Assembly: GCA_039881145.1 (NCBI GenBank)
Contig: JAYKKI010000027.1
Coordinates: forward strand, 18,735,001-18,799,000
Direction of reading: 5' to 3'
From: Druceiella hillmani
Taxonomy: Eukaryota > Arthropoda > Insecta > Lepidoptera > Hepialidae
Length of the DNA stretch: 64,000 nt
The notes below the pieces were generated by a model that saw only the letters and a program-made list of their open reading frames with translations, was not told the origin of the DNA and made no database searches. A program made the position numbers and the translations under genes. Every line of letters starts with the position of its first letter. Position 1 is the first letter of the stretch. Shown in pieces: positions 1 through 11,454 of this stretch.

Positions 1-645
1 AATAATTTTATAACATGCTACAAATAATCAATTATATGATATTCACATGAACTTGTTAAAGAAAATAATTTCTTTTATCGCCCCAGAAAGATGAAAATAT
101 ATGTTTGTGATGTCAAATCCGTAGTCGATAACATATCTAGTTTCTGAGGAAAAGAGTTTGTCCGGCTGACAGACAAAAGCACATGTCTCATCACATAGGT
201 TATTTTTTAACATTTTAGTGTAAAACCTTAAAAACAAGTATACGTTACACTTCAACTGACTTATTCAGAATACTCAATGTATTTACATTATGGTTTCAGT
301 TGAAAGATTTGATTTGATTTGAGCATAATTCAAGAGGCGGAGTAATCTGTCTCTTGAATAACTGAGTAAAATACAAATAAGAAAGAAAAATTATTTGTTA
401 AAAATTAAAAAATGATTTTCATTTCGAATAAAAGTGTGTGTTAATATTGAACTTTTCTTCATGTCAATTTTCATCGTTCAAATGACGTTACGGAAAAAGG
501 ATTATTCATTCGAATAGATGAAAGACACTTGCCGGTGTCAGCTTATCTAATATTATTCTCACAGTGAATATAATAAGACAGATGGCGCCCATTAGTCTTA
601 CAGACGTTATCGAAAAGGATGTTGAATATGATGTGTGTATGTATA
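1..645. other. AT-rich DNA, no gene seen
   Basis: No domain, splice-flanked exon or RNA gene is recognisable. Short open frames on the minus strand at the left edge have no recognisable motif and have the composition of the surrounding AT-rich DNA. Confidence 0.5.
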
Positions 646-649
646 TATA

Positions 650-651
650 CT

Positions 652-709
<58 letters not shown>
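650..709. repeat. (TA)n microsatellite
   Basis: A nearly uninterrupted TA dinucleotide run. Open frames across it read as alternating Ile and Tyr and are artefacts of the repeat. Confidence 0.95.
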
Positions 710-712
<3 letters not shown>

Positions 713-974
713 TACCTCACTACATCTGACACATATTCCCTGATATTTATTTCATAATCAAGTATGATCATGACATAAATATCCTGCACCATAACTTTTA
801 ATAACAATTTGTTTCATATTTTTATAAAATATTTTATTCCTCATTATTATTATTACGAAATCGCACTGCTTAATAGTTTAAGTACGTACATTCATAAGCT
901 ATCGTCATTACAATAAGATATTATTTTACAACAAGATGCCAAATATATTACGAAACGCCAACACATCTTATTTC

Positions 975-1330
975 GTAGTCGTATTTTGCAGTCGATTTGC
1001 AACGCGGCGCCGGCCAATTCGCGTGAATAGATAGATTTATTCGGCTCCACCGAATTCGGGTCGTGTCGCAGAACGCCCATGCCGTGTACGGCCAACTGAT
1101 TTATTAGTTGTTGCGGCTTGCAACGCTCTCACCGAGCATTGGGCGAAATATCGACGGTCCTTTGAATTTTGCGTCGAACGCAACATTCTTTGTCTTAGCA
1201 AGCTTTTACTATTCTTCGAGCTTTTACCAGTATTGTAAGCTTTATAAGATCTGTAACCCTGTTTTAGTAGAATATGGTTCCTTATCAATTTTTACAGAAC
1301 CAGCAGTGTACGCCCCTATTAAATGAAATA
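975..1330 (-). other. GC-richer island, possible solo LTR or old repeat
   Basis: This stretch is much richer in G, C and CpG than its surroundings, with GGCGCCGGCC near 1010 and CGGCTCCACCGAATTCGGG near 1045. On the minus strand it contains AATAAA-like signals (ACTAATAAATCAG, GAATAAATC). Two overlapping minus-strand frames are open, but neither shows a known domain. A solo long terminal repeat or other transposon fragment would fit the composition and poly(A)-like signals. A conserved non-coding segment or an unrecognised exon is also possible. I do not recognise the family. Confidence 0.25.
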
Positions 1331-1695
1331 CATCGTGGTCGATCATAAAAAAGGGACGATTTGAAGTAATTTTCAACATCTTAATTGACCTTTCGTGCAA
1401 ATAAACTCTTTTGCAAAAAAACGGGCACGTATAAGAATAAACCATATCAGAGTTATTTTATTATCATTTGATGCATTTTATGTGGCTATATGATGAAAAT
1501 ATTGTTATTTATTATTGAGACGTCGTTTTTACCTACCTCAGTCATTAAAAATGCGAATAAATAAAAAAAAACAATGTAAAGTCCATAGCCGCGCGTTTTC
1601 ATACTGGTACATTAAAAATGGCTAAAGTTTATTTTTGAATATTTTTTATTAATTTCACATAAAATTTGAAAATTTAGTAACGACTATGGCCTTCT

Positions 1696-2585
1696 CTAGT
1701 TAAAATCAATGCTTTCGACGACGTTTTTTATCATTTCCTGAGGAAGACGTTCCCATTCAGCGACGATCACATTTTTAAGGGCCTGAATGTTTTCTGGAGC
1801 TGGTTTTACGGCTCTAATGCGTCGTTTCAGATTATCCCATATATGTTCTATCGGATTGAGGTCGGGACTAGCTGGCCAGGACTAGACTATAGCTGACCAG
1901 TCTAACCGACGAATTCCGGCCTCCTGCACATAAGCATCAATGTCTCTAGAGCGGTGGGCGCGAGCGTTGTCGTCCATAAAAATGGACTCGCCTCCAACTG
2001 CTGTCAATGCGGGTTGGGCATGAGGAATAAGAACCTATGGCGTATAAGGCATAACCTTTGCGCATTAAGTGTGCCATTTTCAATAAAAACTAACTCGGTA
2101 CGGTCATCTGAGCTATAACCAGCCCAAAACATTACGGAGCCTCCACCGTAAGGGGTGATTTCCGCAAACATACTTCTGCCAAGCGTTCTCCAGGTTTTTG
2201 TAAGACTCGCCGACGTCGATCCTCACCAATAATCGATATACGAGCTTCATCGGAGAATAAAATACTATTCCAGTCTTATTGAGTCCATTTTGAGTTTTGA
2301 ATTTTGAGCGAACCTCAATCTGGCAACTCGATGCTCACGGAGCAATGTAGGGCCCCGAGCTGAGCGATACCTATGTATATTGACGGCCTGAAGTCTCCTT
2401 CTGACTGACCATAGGCTTACTCGTGTACCTCTGACGTCCTCGAGGTTTTGTTTGAGATCCACGTACGTAACTTAACGATTTCGTAGCGCTTGACTGATTA
2501 TGAAGCGGTCGTCACGCGGCTCATTGCGCTTTCTTCCAGAACTGGGCCTTCTACTGACGGAATCCGTTTCTTGGTATCGTTGCCA
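1696..2585 (-). pseudogene. Tc1-like transposase relic (DD34E)
   Basis: A decayed transposase of the Tc1/mariner superfamily, which cuts and pastes its element at TA dinucleotides. Read leftwards from about 2585, conceptual translation gives a Tc1-type N-terminal part (RYQETDSVSRRPSSGRKR, DDRFIISQALRNR), then a second helix-turn-helix with VSLWSVRRRL and a downstream RLRFAQ. The catalytic part follows in several frames: SDEARI near 2240 (first Asp), MDDNARAHRSRDIDAYVQEA near 1980 (second Asp), and SPDLNPIEHIWDNLKRRI near 1860, whose Glu is the third catalytic residue. The frame ends at a stop at 1696-1698. Stops and frameshifts lie between all blocks, for example at the Arg-Asn-Arg / Val-Thr join near 2475, so no functional protein can be made. 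The longest intact frame is 2265-2462. Terminal inverted repeats were not identified. Family assignment is firm; the element boundaries are not. Confidence 0.88.
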
Positions 2586-2719
2586 GCTTAAAATAAAAAA
2601 CGTAACAAGTGATAACGTAACAGTGAAAGAGAATTTTTATTTAAAAAGAATAAATTTCAAATTTAGAACGTTCGTTTTTGTGTGTGTGTCAGAATACACT
2701 ATACCTGCCAGTTAGAATT

Positions 2720-3655
2720 ACAATTAATACAACCTCTTAATAAATAATATTTTGTTAATAATATGTCAAAACCAAAACCGCCCTTTTTTATGCAAAAGAT
2801 TGTATATATGTATAGTCATAAAATATTAAGTAAATTATGTTATTTTTACCTAGTACGTAATCTTTTTTAATTTTATTTATTTTAAAAGGGAAAGAAACAA
2901 TACAAAAGATTTGACATATTCCATGACCTTTAAACACAAAATAAACTTATATTCTAACATTTTCACCAAGAATGAAGAAAAATAAATACATTTATAAAAT
3001 AACCAATTAAATACAATTATAAACATGATATCGTTAATTTAATTACGTGGATGAAACATTCAACTTATCCATTATATGAAGTTGCAATTATATATTATAA
3101 GTTACCTGTGTAAGGCGCTTAATTATCTAATTTACCCAAACAATACATAAAATAAAATGAAAAGTAAAATAACTGATTTATCCACCGTACATGAATTTTA
3201 CAGAACTTGTTCTTCACATATGATCTAAACTAGGGGCGTGAGCAAGGATATCAAGAAACAACATTTCTGTATTGAACAAGTCTTACAAGCGCCATAGCGG
3301 TGCTTCGATACCGACCTTTGTCTTGCATTATCGACATGAAATAAAAGACGGCTACGAATTAGTTTAGGACCTCGAATTTGTATCTGACTAAGTAAAGTAA
3401 GTCAGTAATTGCTTTGACATATGTTGAACATAACCATCTGAAAATGAACGTCTATAATACAGGGCATTGTATTTGTGTGTATTAATTAATATTTAACATG
3501 GTGATTTACAGTTAGCAATACGACAATGAAGAGCTTTCAACTATTTTGTATATTTTCAACACTGTCGTAATAAGTGGCATATAACTGATTCCAGATAACA
3601 ACAACGTATTTAAGTTGTAATCTTATAAGATCACAAATTAATTTAAGCATTGTAC
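2720..3655. other. AT-rich DNA, no gene seen
   Basis: Nothing recognisable beyond AT-rich sequence. The stretch at 3230-3370 is slightly less AT-rich but shows no motif or reading frame I can name. Confidence 0.5.
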
Positions 3656-3659
3656 AAAG

Positions 3660-4770
3660 TTAAGTATGTTTCAATATTTTTAAAGACTTTGGCCATTCTT
3701 AGTACTCCATACCAAGCAGACTATGGACCTTACGTACAATCTGCTCAATGTAAAAATCAAAATGCAGTTTAGTATGGAAAATGACACCAAGTGCACGCAT
3801 TTTGTCGTCTTTTTCAAAGTTCACCCCTATTGCATATCTAAAGGTTACTTGTTTTTTCTCTTTGAAAGTGATTTGTTTGCACTTAGTAAATATAGTCATT
3901 TCTTATAACAGTAAATGTGAAGCCTGTCAAGGTTAGTATGCATACTCCAACAATCATGGGTGTCATTAAAAAGAGTAAATAGTTTTAGATCGTCTACATA
4001 TATTAGAAAATTACTATTTCTGAAACAGGTATTGATATGGTTAATAAATAAAATAAATAAAAAAGGCCTAATGTAAACCCCTGCGGTACACAAAAAGCCA
4101 CCTGGACGTATGATAATAAAAACAACATATTTTATTTGCTTACTGCCTATTAATTATGTATGAAATAAAACATTTAAACAGGTAACCCCTAATATTGTTG
4201 GATGTCCGTTTTTGCATAAATATTAACTAGTTAACCTTGTCAAATGCGTCCTTAAAAAACATATACATCATGTCAACTTGCTGTCCGGGTCCATTGGCTA
4301 GAAAAAATGGCGATAGTAAAGTAGAAAGTTAGTGGTGATACTCATAGATCTACCACGAACAAGCCATATTATACTTGTATACAAGCGTCTATGTAGCAAC
4401 CTCCCTAACATTTTGGAAATTACAGATAAAATTTATATCATACTAAAGTTTACTATATTTAGTTTGGACCCACTTTAACGCACAGGTGTTATGTAGGAAA
4501 AGTTGAACAAGAAAGTTAAAGAATGCATATGGTTTCTGTTTTATATTTGAAAAAGGTTCAATTCCATCTGGTTCTGAGATGTTGTGTAAGTTTAATTGCT
4601 TTAGCATTTTTGAAACGCCTACAACATAGAAGTTAAGATTACGCCACTAAACTTGCTGGTAGGCATATTTTCAACATTTTTCAATAATTTATTTATGCTT
4701 CGATCAGTGGGCTCGAAATTTGACTGAAAAAACTGTGAAAACATTTGGCAGATCGTAGCAATATAAATTG
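3660..4770 (-). pseudogene. Non-LTR retrotransposon reverse transcriptase relic (Jockey-like)
   Basis: Part of a LINE-type reverse transcriptase, which copies element RNA into DNA at a nicked target. On the minus strand, 3896-4093 encodes RPFLFILFINHI followed by LIYVDDLKLFTLFND. This matches the segment 'GPLLFILFINDI ... YADDLKLF' of non-LTR enzymes; YVDD is the catalytic Asp-Asp box. The adjoining frame 3699-3899 continues with FTKCKQITF, LGVIFHTKLHFDFYIEQIV and LLGMEY, typical of the region after the active site. A stop or frameshift separates the two frames. Further upstream (about 4240-4770) weaker matches to the fingers and palm appear in mixed frames (LGRLLHRRL, LVRGRSMSITTN). The endonuclease domain is not seen, which is common because LINE copies are 5'-truncated. 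Jockey-like is my best guess; CR1-like is possible. Confidence 0.82.
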
Positions 4771-4774
4771 TATG

Positions 4775-5455
4775 CGATCGTGAAATATTAAAATAAATGT
4801 ACCTTCTAAATAGTTATTTTAGGTACTTTTATATATTAGACGGTATTTTTGTAAGCATTTTAAGATTGTTTCAGCCTAGTTTTGTATTGTATCTCTGTAT
4901 TTATTTAAACGCATTACTTTTGACAAGCAATAGTTGTTATTGCAATAAAATAATAGAAGTAGTTTGATGCACATGAGACTTTGTGATTAAACAGTAAGTA
5001 GCAAATAGGGCAATGCTTGAATTCAACGTGAATTCAATATTGGTCTAGATCTGGTTTTGAACATTACGATAAAAATACGCACATAAAGTACCACTGAAGT
5101 AAAATTTGTAAAATTAGTATCTATGAGAATGATTTATTTTCATCTATCCTTACAATATATTTCAAATTTAAAAAAGGTAGATTTTAAAATATTGCTTCGA
5201 AATAATTTTACGATATTTGGTCAACTTTAACTTCGAAATGTCATTGTTATACAAAAAATAACATTTTACATTTCGTGGATAATAAAGATATAGAACTTTT
5301 ACAATAATTTAATTTTACTCCATTAAAAGTAATTAAACACATCATAAGTAATATAATAAACTGCACATTCAGTTTTAATACTAATGTTTAAAAATGACCA
5401 TTAGAGGTCTACATGTTTTTCCCCTTTCATATTTGATGACTGATTTTGATAGCTT
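4775..5455. other. AT-rich DNA, no gene seen
   Basis: No feature is supported. A short inverted motif (gaattcaacgtgaattc) near 5020 is too small to interpret. Confidence 0.45.
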
Positions 5456-5458
5456 GGG

Positions 5459-6576
5459 GCGCTGATTACGGGAAAAATGCTAAAAAAATTCCACTGCGTC
5501 AGGGATTTTTAGTTATTTAGTATAGTTTCTTGCCAAACGTGCATAAGCCTACCTAATCAAGCACTGATGTTTTATTTTAATTATTCCTTATTGGACAAAA
5601 AATACACTGAATGCTCGTAACAGACAACAATAAATATGTTCTCATAGAACCAAGATAAACAGTGGGCCCCACATAAAGTTTGTGCGACATGCATTCGTGA
5701 ACTTTGAAAGTGGTCAAAAGGGCAAAACAATACCTTTGATTTACAATCGCCTATGTTATGAAGAGAATCTCAGCATCACACCGAATACTGTTATTTTTGC
5801 AAGACTACAGGCCACAATTCTAAAACAAAAAAGGATTTGGTATATTCAACCGTGCAATCGGTAACGCATGGTGCATCGCCACCTGAACATTGTTCCGCCA
5901 TCACCTCCATATTTGGAATCAGTGCAAGCTGAAGACATGAGCAGTGATGTCGTAGATATATCTCAAACTGAAGCTCAATTTGAGTCAGGTGCAAGTGCAA
6001 CACAGTTATTTTCACAATCAGAACTGAAGGACTTAACGAAATAACTAAGCCTGCCAAAAGATGCAACTGAACCCCTCGGATCAAGACTGTCGGAAATGAA
6101 TAATGAAACAATTTGCAAAGGCGCTGAATAAATAAAAAGAAGGTTTTAAATGTCTATACCAAATATTTCCATCCCTATCTGAAGGTAAAGTGAAAGAAAA
6201 GATTTCATCAGATTTCATCGGGATTTAAAACAGATAGAACGCCAGAACGCCGCTATTAGGGAAGGTGGAATAAAAGGATGATGGCAGCTATTGTTTGTAA
6301 TAAAGAGATGATCAAATCGAACTTTTAAGCAAAAATCTCACAATCGGAGCTTCGGTGAAAAAAACAAGACACCACAAAATTATGAATTATTTCTATTTTA
6401 TTTAGTAACGTCATTTAAATATATTTGTAATATTTTAAAGTCATTTAATTGCTTTTTTATTGTAATATAAAGTTTTTACTTAGTAAAGTTGGTTTTTTTA
6501 CGGTTTGGTACATAAGGCTTTTCCAAAAAAATTGAAGTCGATAGGGAAAATCTAAGTACATATTCGTAATCAGCGC
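5459..6576 (+). pseudogene. Degraded copy of an arthropod repetitive protein gene, internally deleted
   Basis: Mixed-frame translation on the plus strand recovers blocks I associate with a large uncharacterised protein family repeated in many insect and cnidarian genomes; I know of no assigned function. Near 5663 the DNA reads WAPHKVCATC, then PMLWRE and a Cys-rich CYFCKTTGHN. Next come an acidic linker and the most diagnostic block (near 6015-6100): LFSQSELKDLTK, an in-frame stop, then LSLPKDATEPLGSRLSEMN. Near 6215 FHRDLKQIER fits a late segment of the same family. The long middle part expected between these blocks is missing, so the copy is internally deleted as well as broken. A 12-bp perfect inverted pair, GCGCTGATTACG at 5459-5470 and its complement at 6565-6576, brackets it and could mark ends of a mobile unit. 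The match is from memory and should be checked by protein search. Confidence 0.5.
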
Positions 6577-6581
6577 AACAA

Positions 6582-6612
6582 AATACCCTAATGTAGCTGA
6601 TATTAGGGTATT
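6582..6612. repeat. Small hairpin (11-bp arms)
   Basis: AATACCCTAAT at 6582-6592 pairs perfectly with ATTAGGGTATT at 6602-6612 around a 9-nt loop. A third related half-site (ACATTAGGGTACT) follows at about 6621. Confidence 0.7.
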
Positions 6613-6639
6613 AAAGGCTGACATTAGGGTACTAAATCC

Positions 6640-7970
6640 AAAAAGGGAAAATAAAAGTTAAAATTTGCAGACCTGTATAATTAGTATAGTGATAACACTT
6701 ACAACGGTATCGTTATACTATTACAGTTTTTAAAAGACAAAGAATAAACTATTATTTTCACATAACTTTTTTCGTGTATTATCTTAACGGTCGTGTCCTC
6801 CAGTTTATAAACTGAAATATTTATAAATACCATAAAAATAATAGTCTGTAATTGTATCAATTACCGGTTGTTATTTAAATATTACTATTTTTTAATTCCG
6901 TAAAATTAATAAAAAGTAACATTTTATTAAAAATTAATTTCTCCATAATATTTTTATAAATACCAATAATATTATTACAGTTGGAATGACTCTAACGTAT
7001 CCAAAAATTTTGTTCATTTTTAAGGCGGCACTAATGGTATCTTACACAATTTTAGTCAGTTTTGACTTTTCTATATAATTTTTATACAAAGAAATTATAT
7101 GCACCTATAGTACTTAAACTTTTATGGAATCAACATGCATATAACATGTAATTTGAGATTACGCCTTAATTAGTGGAATCTTTTTCCACTTACAATATTT
7201 TTTTGGATTGCATTGTTCGTAACAAAAACTAATTTGCTTATTTCAAATAATATAGTTACACTATTACCAGTGAGACTAATTTATTTTCCTTAATAAATCT
7301 TTACATTTCTGATGCAGTCAAAGTCTTACAGTGTCCAATTTTATTTTTATCCCTCGGAAAATAACTCAAAGCCAGTATTCAGCTACCCGTACAATTTTTT
7401 GCAATCTGCATGCAACATAACTGAATATAAAAACTGCATATAAAATTTGCATATAAAATACCATTATTCCCCATATTTCTCTCGCAGCCAGTATTTTAAA
7501 AAGTGCATGGTATCTGGCAAATTACATGTCAACAAGATGGAATATATGTATTCCAGCCATGAATATGCATTTAACATTCATAATATGCAACGAACAAATA
7601 TACGTACATCATTTTCACAACCTAAACCAAAAAAGGAAATCTTTTCGCAAATTTTCACACAAAAATAAAAGGTTTCACATTTTTGCAATTTAAAAAACGA
7701 TTCAAAATTTTTAATTTTTGATGAATGATGTAACATTGACATTTGGTTAGCAACTCCGAATATAGAGGAACATAATATTATCCAATCTATAATGGAATAA
7801 TATTATCCAATGTTTATAAAAACCGTTTGAAAACCATTTTTGCCAAATATCTTAAAGAATACAATGTGTTTTGTAACTATATTTAGTGTAGTTTAGTATA
7901 TTTTCATAGATGATAATTTCAAGAAACAAAATTTTACTATTACAAAAAAACATAATACGTAAGCGATAAT
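6640..7970. other. AT-rich DNA, no gene seen
   Basis: No gene is supported. A short direct repeat of GCATATAAAAT occurs near 7436-7458, and AATAATATTATCCAAT is duplicated near 7770 and 7797. The plus-strand open frame at 7447-7668 has no recognisable domain. Confidence 0.45.
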
Positions 7971-7977
7971 AATACTC

Positions 7978-8335
7978 CGTAAGACTCTCCACATTGTCAG
8001 TTAAAAAAGCACTGAAAATACTTCGGAAAACTCTCCACACTTTCAGTTAAAAAAGCATTAAAATTACTTCGTAAGACTCTCCACATTTTCAGTAAAAAAA
8101 GCAATAAAAATACCCCGTAAGACTCTCCACATTTTCAATAAAAAAATACAAGAAACATATTTCGTAAGACACTTCACATTTTCAGTTAAAAAAATCAATA
8201 AAACTACTACGTAAGACTCTCCACGTTTACAGTTAAAAAAGCAATAAAAATTTTCCGTAAGACTCTCCAGACTTTCAATTAAAAAAAGCAATAAAAATAC
8301 TCGGTAAGACTCTCCACATTTTCAGTTAAATAGAT
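7978..8335. repeat. Minisatellite, about 46-47 bp unit, about 8 copies
   Basis: Each unit contains a conserved core GTAAGACTCTCCACATTTTC followed by an A-rich part of the form AGTTAAAAAAGCAATAAAAA. Eight units can be counted; the last is cut short at about 8335. Unit lengths of 46 and 47 bp shift the reading frame from copy to copy. The minus-strand open frames across it are therefore by-products of the repeat, not a protein. Confidence 0.93.
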
Positions 8336-8429
8336 GCCGTTCGACATTCATACATAACTACCACAAAAATATTACTTAACTTCAGCACATAGCTTATATA
8401 AAGTATCCAACGTTTACCGGTAATAAATC

Positions 8430-8645
8430 TTTTCCTCCTTAATAAATAAGTAGGCGGTCCATTTAGGTTACCTGCGGCAGAAAAACTCTCCGCCATTACT
8501 CGCGTCGAAGGTCGTGTGTTTGATAAATTCAAATAATTAATATGAATTCGTCGAGTGACTGCCAGGGTTTGGTGTATTTATACCTTTCCGATCTGGCTTC
8601 AGCATCGCTCTCGGGGAAGCGGTCGCCGAGTTTATACTGCAGTTT
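8430..8645. other. GC-richer island, candidate conserved non-coding DNA
   Basis: Composition rises sharply (CGCGTCGAAGGTCGTGTG near 8500, CGCTCTCGGGGAAGCGGTCG near 8610) inside AT-rich surroundings. No exon with matching splice sites is evident. A regulatory element, untranslated exon or old repeat are all possible. Confidence 0.3.
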
Positions 8646-8649
8646 TATT

Positions 8650-9320
8650 TATTCAATACCGTATATCTTAATATTTTTGACCATGTATGCTCTAACCCAT
8701 GAAGGTTCCTATGAATCTTAATATGATAAAAGAAATCTGAACATTTCCAAATATTAGAATATTAGGTGTTACATGTGTACAAATATTCCGTACAAAACTT
8801 AGCGTTAAAATTTTATATTTTTTTTAATTACTTTCCTTTTAGACTTTCGTAGTAAAAAAAAAATTTCAACAAGTCCTTTTGCCAGCCACTCTATTTAAAC
8901 CTATATTCATGGATGTTTTAAATATTGATCTCAAATAATACATGTTGATGACATGTTGATGAACATGTCATTTTTTTAAAGTAAGGAAAAAAATGGAAAA
9001 GAAATTTCACGCCTCAAACAAGGCATCATCGGAGAGGTCTTCCAAAACAAATTGAGATTCTGTTTACTATTGTGATTTATTATTGTTTTTTATTGACATT
9101 TCACTCATTGGTCAATAAATTTTTTTAAACTATCTCACAAATATTATTATGCAAAAAAGCTCTACAGCTCTACGCAATACAGACGTGAAATTTATTAAAT
9201 TTACAAGGAACACAATGACAGAATCACAACGAATAAAATAGAAAAAAGGAATTATGCAGCAATAATTCAAAAAATTCAAAATTCAAAACAACCGAAATCG
9301 AAATAAATAAAGACACATTG
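8650..9320. other. AT-rich DNA, no gene seen
   Basis: Only AT-rich sequence with short homopolymer runs. A small direct repeat of ACATGTTGATGA occurs near 8940-8962. Confidence 0.45.
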
Positions 9321-9325
9321 AAACT

Positions 9326-9537
9326 AAATATTCGACAAGTGGCAAATAATAACATCAATGTTCGAAAATAGTTTAACAGAAACACGTGTCATCAAATATT
9401 AAAACTTTTGTATATAGCTTGTAGTTCATGCGGAACCCCGTAGAACTTAGGTATATATAAAAGTTTTAAAATTTAATAACACGTGTTCGTATTAAACTAT
9501 TTACGATCATTGATATTTTTCACTACTTAAAAATATT
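9326..9537. mobile_element. Foldback / palindromic MITE-like element
   Basis: The left arm (about 9326-9420) and right arm (about 9449-9537) are inverted copies of each other at roughly 80-85% by eye. They share blocks such as ATAGTTTAA, ACACGTGT and TTAAAACTTTT around a loop of about 28 nt containing GCGGAACCCC. A transcript would fold into a long hairpin. It carries no protein. This is the structure expected of a small non-autonomous inverted-repeat element; an inverted duplication of another repeat is the alternative. Target-site duplications were not resolved. Confidence 0.75.
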
Positions 9538-9539
9538 GC

Positions 9540-10050
9540 CTTGTATATCATCACAGGTGTAAAAATATAATTGGTTTCTTGTATTTTCTTAGTTTAATAT
9601 TGCTAGACGATCAAAATATATTTAATTCTAGTTTTATTCTGACTTATCAGATATTATTCATGCCTTGCCATCCAATGTCTTATTTAAAAATAAGATAAGA
9701 TATGGTGATAATTTAATAAAACAATATTCAAATATATCAGTTTATCTAAGTATAAAGATTAAAGTAAAAGACTAAACTGTTAATAGTTTCAAGCTTCCAT
9801 CTCATCCTTAAAAACAATAATTATGTAAACTAACAATTATTTTTCTTGATAGCAGATACAATATATAAGCACTTTATGGTTAACTTTTATATGTGTATTT
9901 ACAAATATGAAGCCACTATTCAGTCACTTGTTTCAAATTACAAAAAAATATAAAACGCAAACAAACAAAAGTGGCCGGAAGTGTGAGCATGTCAATATGA
10001 CATATTACTGCATTAATAATTCAAAACAAACGTGAAATGTTTTTTCCGTG
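9540..10050. other. AT-rich DNA, no gene seen
   Basis: No reading frame, RNA gene or repeat that I can support. Confidence 0.45.
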
Positions 10051-10059
10051 TACGCATTC

Positions 10060-10265
10060 CCTAACGTAGTTTATTTCCGGGGCAGGTGGGTGCGCGTGTA
10101 AGTGATGTGGCGCGTGTGACCTTTGAGATGGAGGATTGCGTCCGGTCGGGGAGTGAAATGTGTGACGAATTGGTTCGTGCAGTTGATTGAGTGAATTGTG
10201 TGCACGGGCTTCGAGTGTGAAAGAAAAATGAGTTGCCTTTCTTATTCTGGTCACGGTACTCCTTG
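10060..10265. promoter_or_regulatory. GC-rich island, candidate regulatory element with a nuclear-receptor-like site
   Basis: A compact block with high G/C and GT-rich plus-strand sequence, unlike its neighbours. TGACCTTTGA occurs at about 10118. Its complement contains AAAGGTCA, the known monomer site of NR4A/HR38-type nuclear receptors. Two overlapping minus-strand frames are open (77 and 85 codons) but show no domain and are His/Pro/Ser-biased. I read it as a possible conserved non-coding or promoter-proximal element. It could also be an untranslated exon. Confidence 0.3.
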
Positions 10266-10269
10266 GTCA

Positions 10270-11450
10270 TATGTAATGAGTAGTGAAACAGGTATTTGCT
10301 TGAATTCGGACTAACCAAAATATTCTTTGTCGGTTGAATATTATCACTCGGTTTAGCAACTAATGTTTATGATATTTTTCTCTAGAATAGTTTAAACTGT
10401 GAGAACAAACTTTAAGTATTATTTCATAACTATTAGAAGTAAATTTCTTAAATGAAATTGCCACTCTTTCAGGAGTTCCACAAAGAATAAGGAAGTTTAA
10501 CAAATAAAATACAGTTTAGACAACACGACTTAGTTAATAAAGTAAACGAAAGTTTAAGTACACATAAAAATTTAAACATTCGAGAGGCGAAATATTTGTG
10601 TTAAACGTGTAGGTAGAATTTTTCATATTATTTTTTACAATTTTTACATATTTTTTCACAGGCATAAATGAGAGGTTTTCAAAGTTACTTCTGCTCGTAT
10701 GTATGCTGCTCCTAACTTGGCACTCTTCTTAATTTGTTTGTTTTATTAGAATCGTAATTTATCCTGGAAAGGTTTCTTTTGATATTTCTCAAGATAACAA
10801 AGTTTCTGAAGCTCACTATAAGCCAGACGTTTCGAATAGTCAAAAGTAGTTTAACGACTTATTATTTTATGGATTCTCATCTTCAATACTAATTTGGGAA
10901 AAAATCAAAATTGATAGAGTTTAGAATTAAATATATAATAGGCTAGAATTAAATTTAGGAAACGTTTAGGATAAATTCCTCATCAAGATTAATAACAAAT
11001 TTAGGAGAAAAAGGGAAATTTTTTCGCATAAATTTATTTTTATATTTTATAGTGCACTAAACGAAATATTAAATATTTGAATCAACGTAAAACTTAAAGA
11101 AATTAAACTAATATATGAAAAAAATGATATTACGGAAAGTATGTTCCCAGAATATGCATCTAAAAATAATATTATTGTAGTATAGAAATCTATTATTGAT
11201 AAATCTAGAAGAATACGTGCTAAATCTTTGGATTTCTAAATCTTTAAGAGAAAAATGTGATTTGTACTCTAACTATTAATAATACAAATAATGATTTAAA
11301 ATGAACAATTTGTGTAATACACCAAACGTTATAAACATTTGAATTAGAAAATCTAACTTTCATTATTTATAAATTTATCAAAAAAATATTTGAATGCACA
11401 AAACATGCACTTAAGCTGATTCCCTGCCAATCAATTATTCATTAAGCATA
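10270..11450. other. AT-rich DNA, no gene seen
   Basis: No gene, RNA or repeat unit is recognisable in this strongly AT-rich stretch. Confidence 0.45.
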
Positions 11451-11454
11451 AAAG

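Noticed and set aside
506..712. Open frame rich in Ile-Tyr (similar ones at 22529-22879 and 24848-25158)
   Set aside because: They are translations of (TA)n microsatellites.
8064..8291. 75-codon minus-strand frame with repeated ENVESLTK-like text
   Set aside because: It is produced by the 46-47-bp minisatellite. The unit length shifts frame between copies, so no periodic protein is encoded.
7978..8335. Possible CRISPR-like array
   Set aside because: Units are contiguous tandem copies without unique spacers, in a eukaryotic-type sequence. The same applies to the arrays at 18018, 26572 and 43798.
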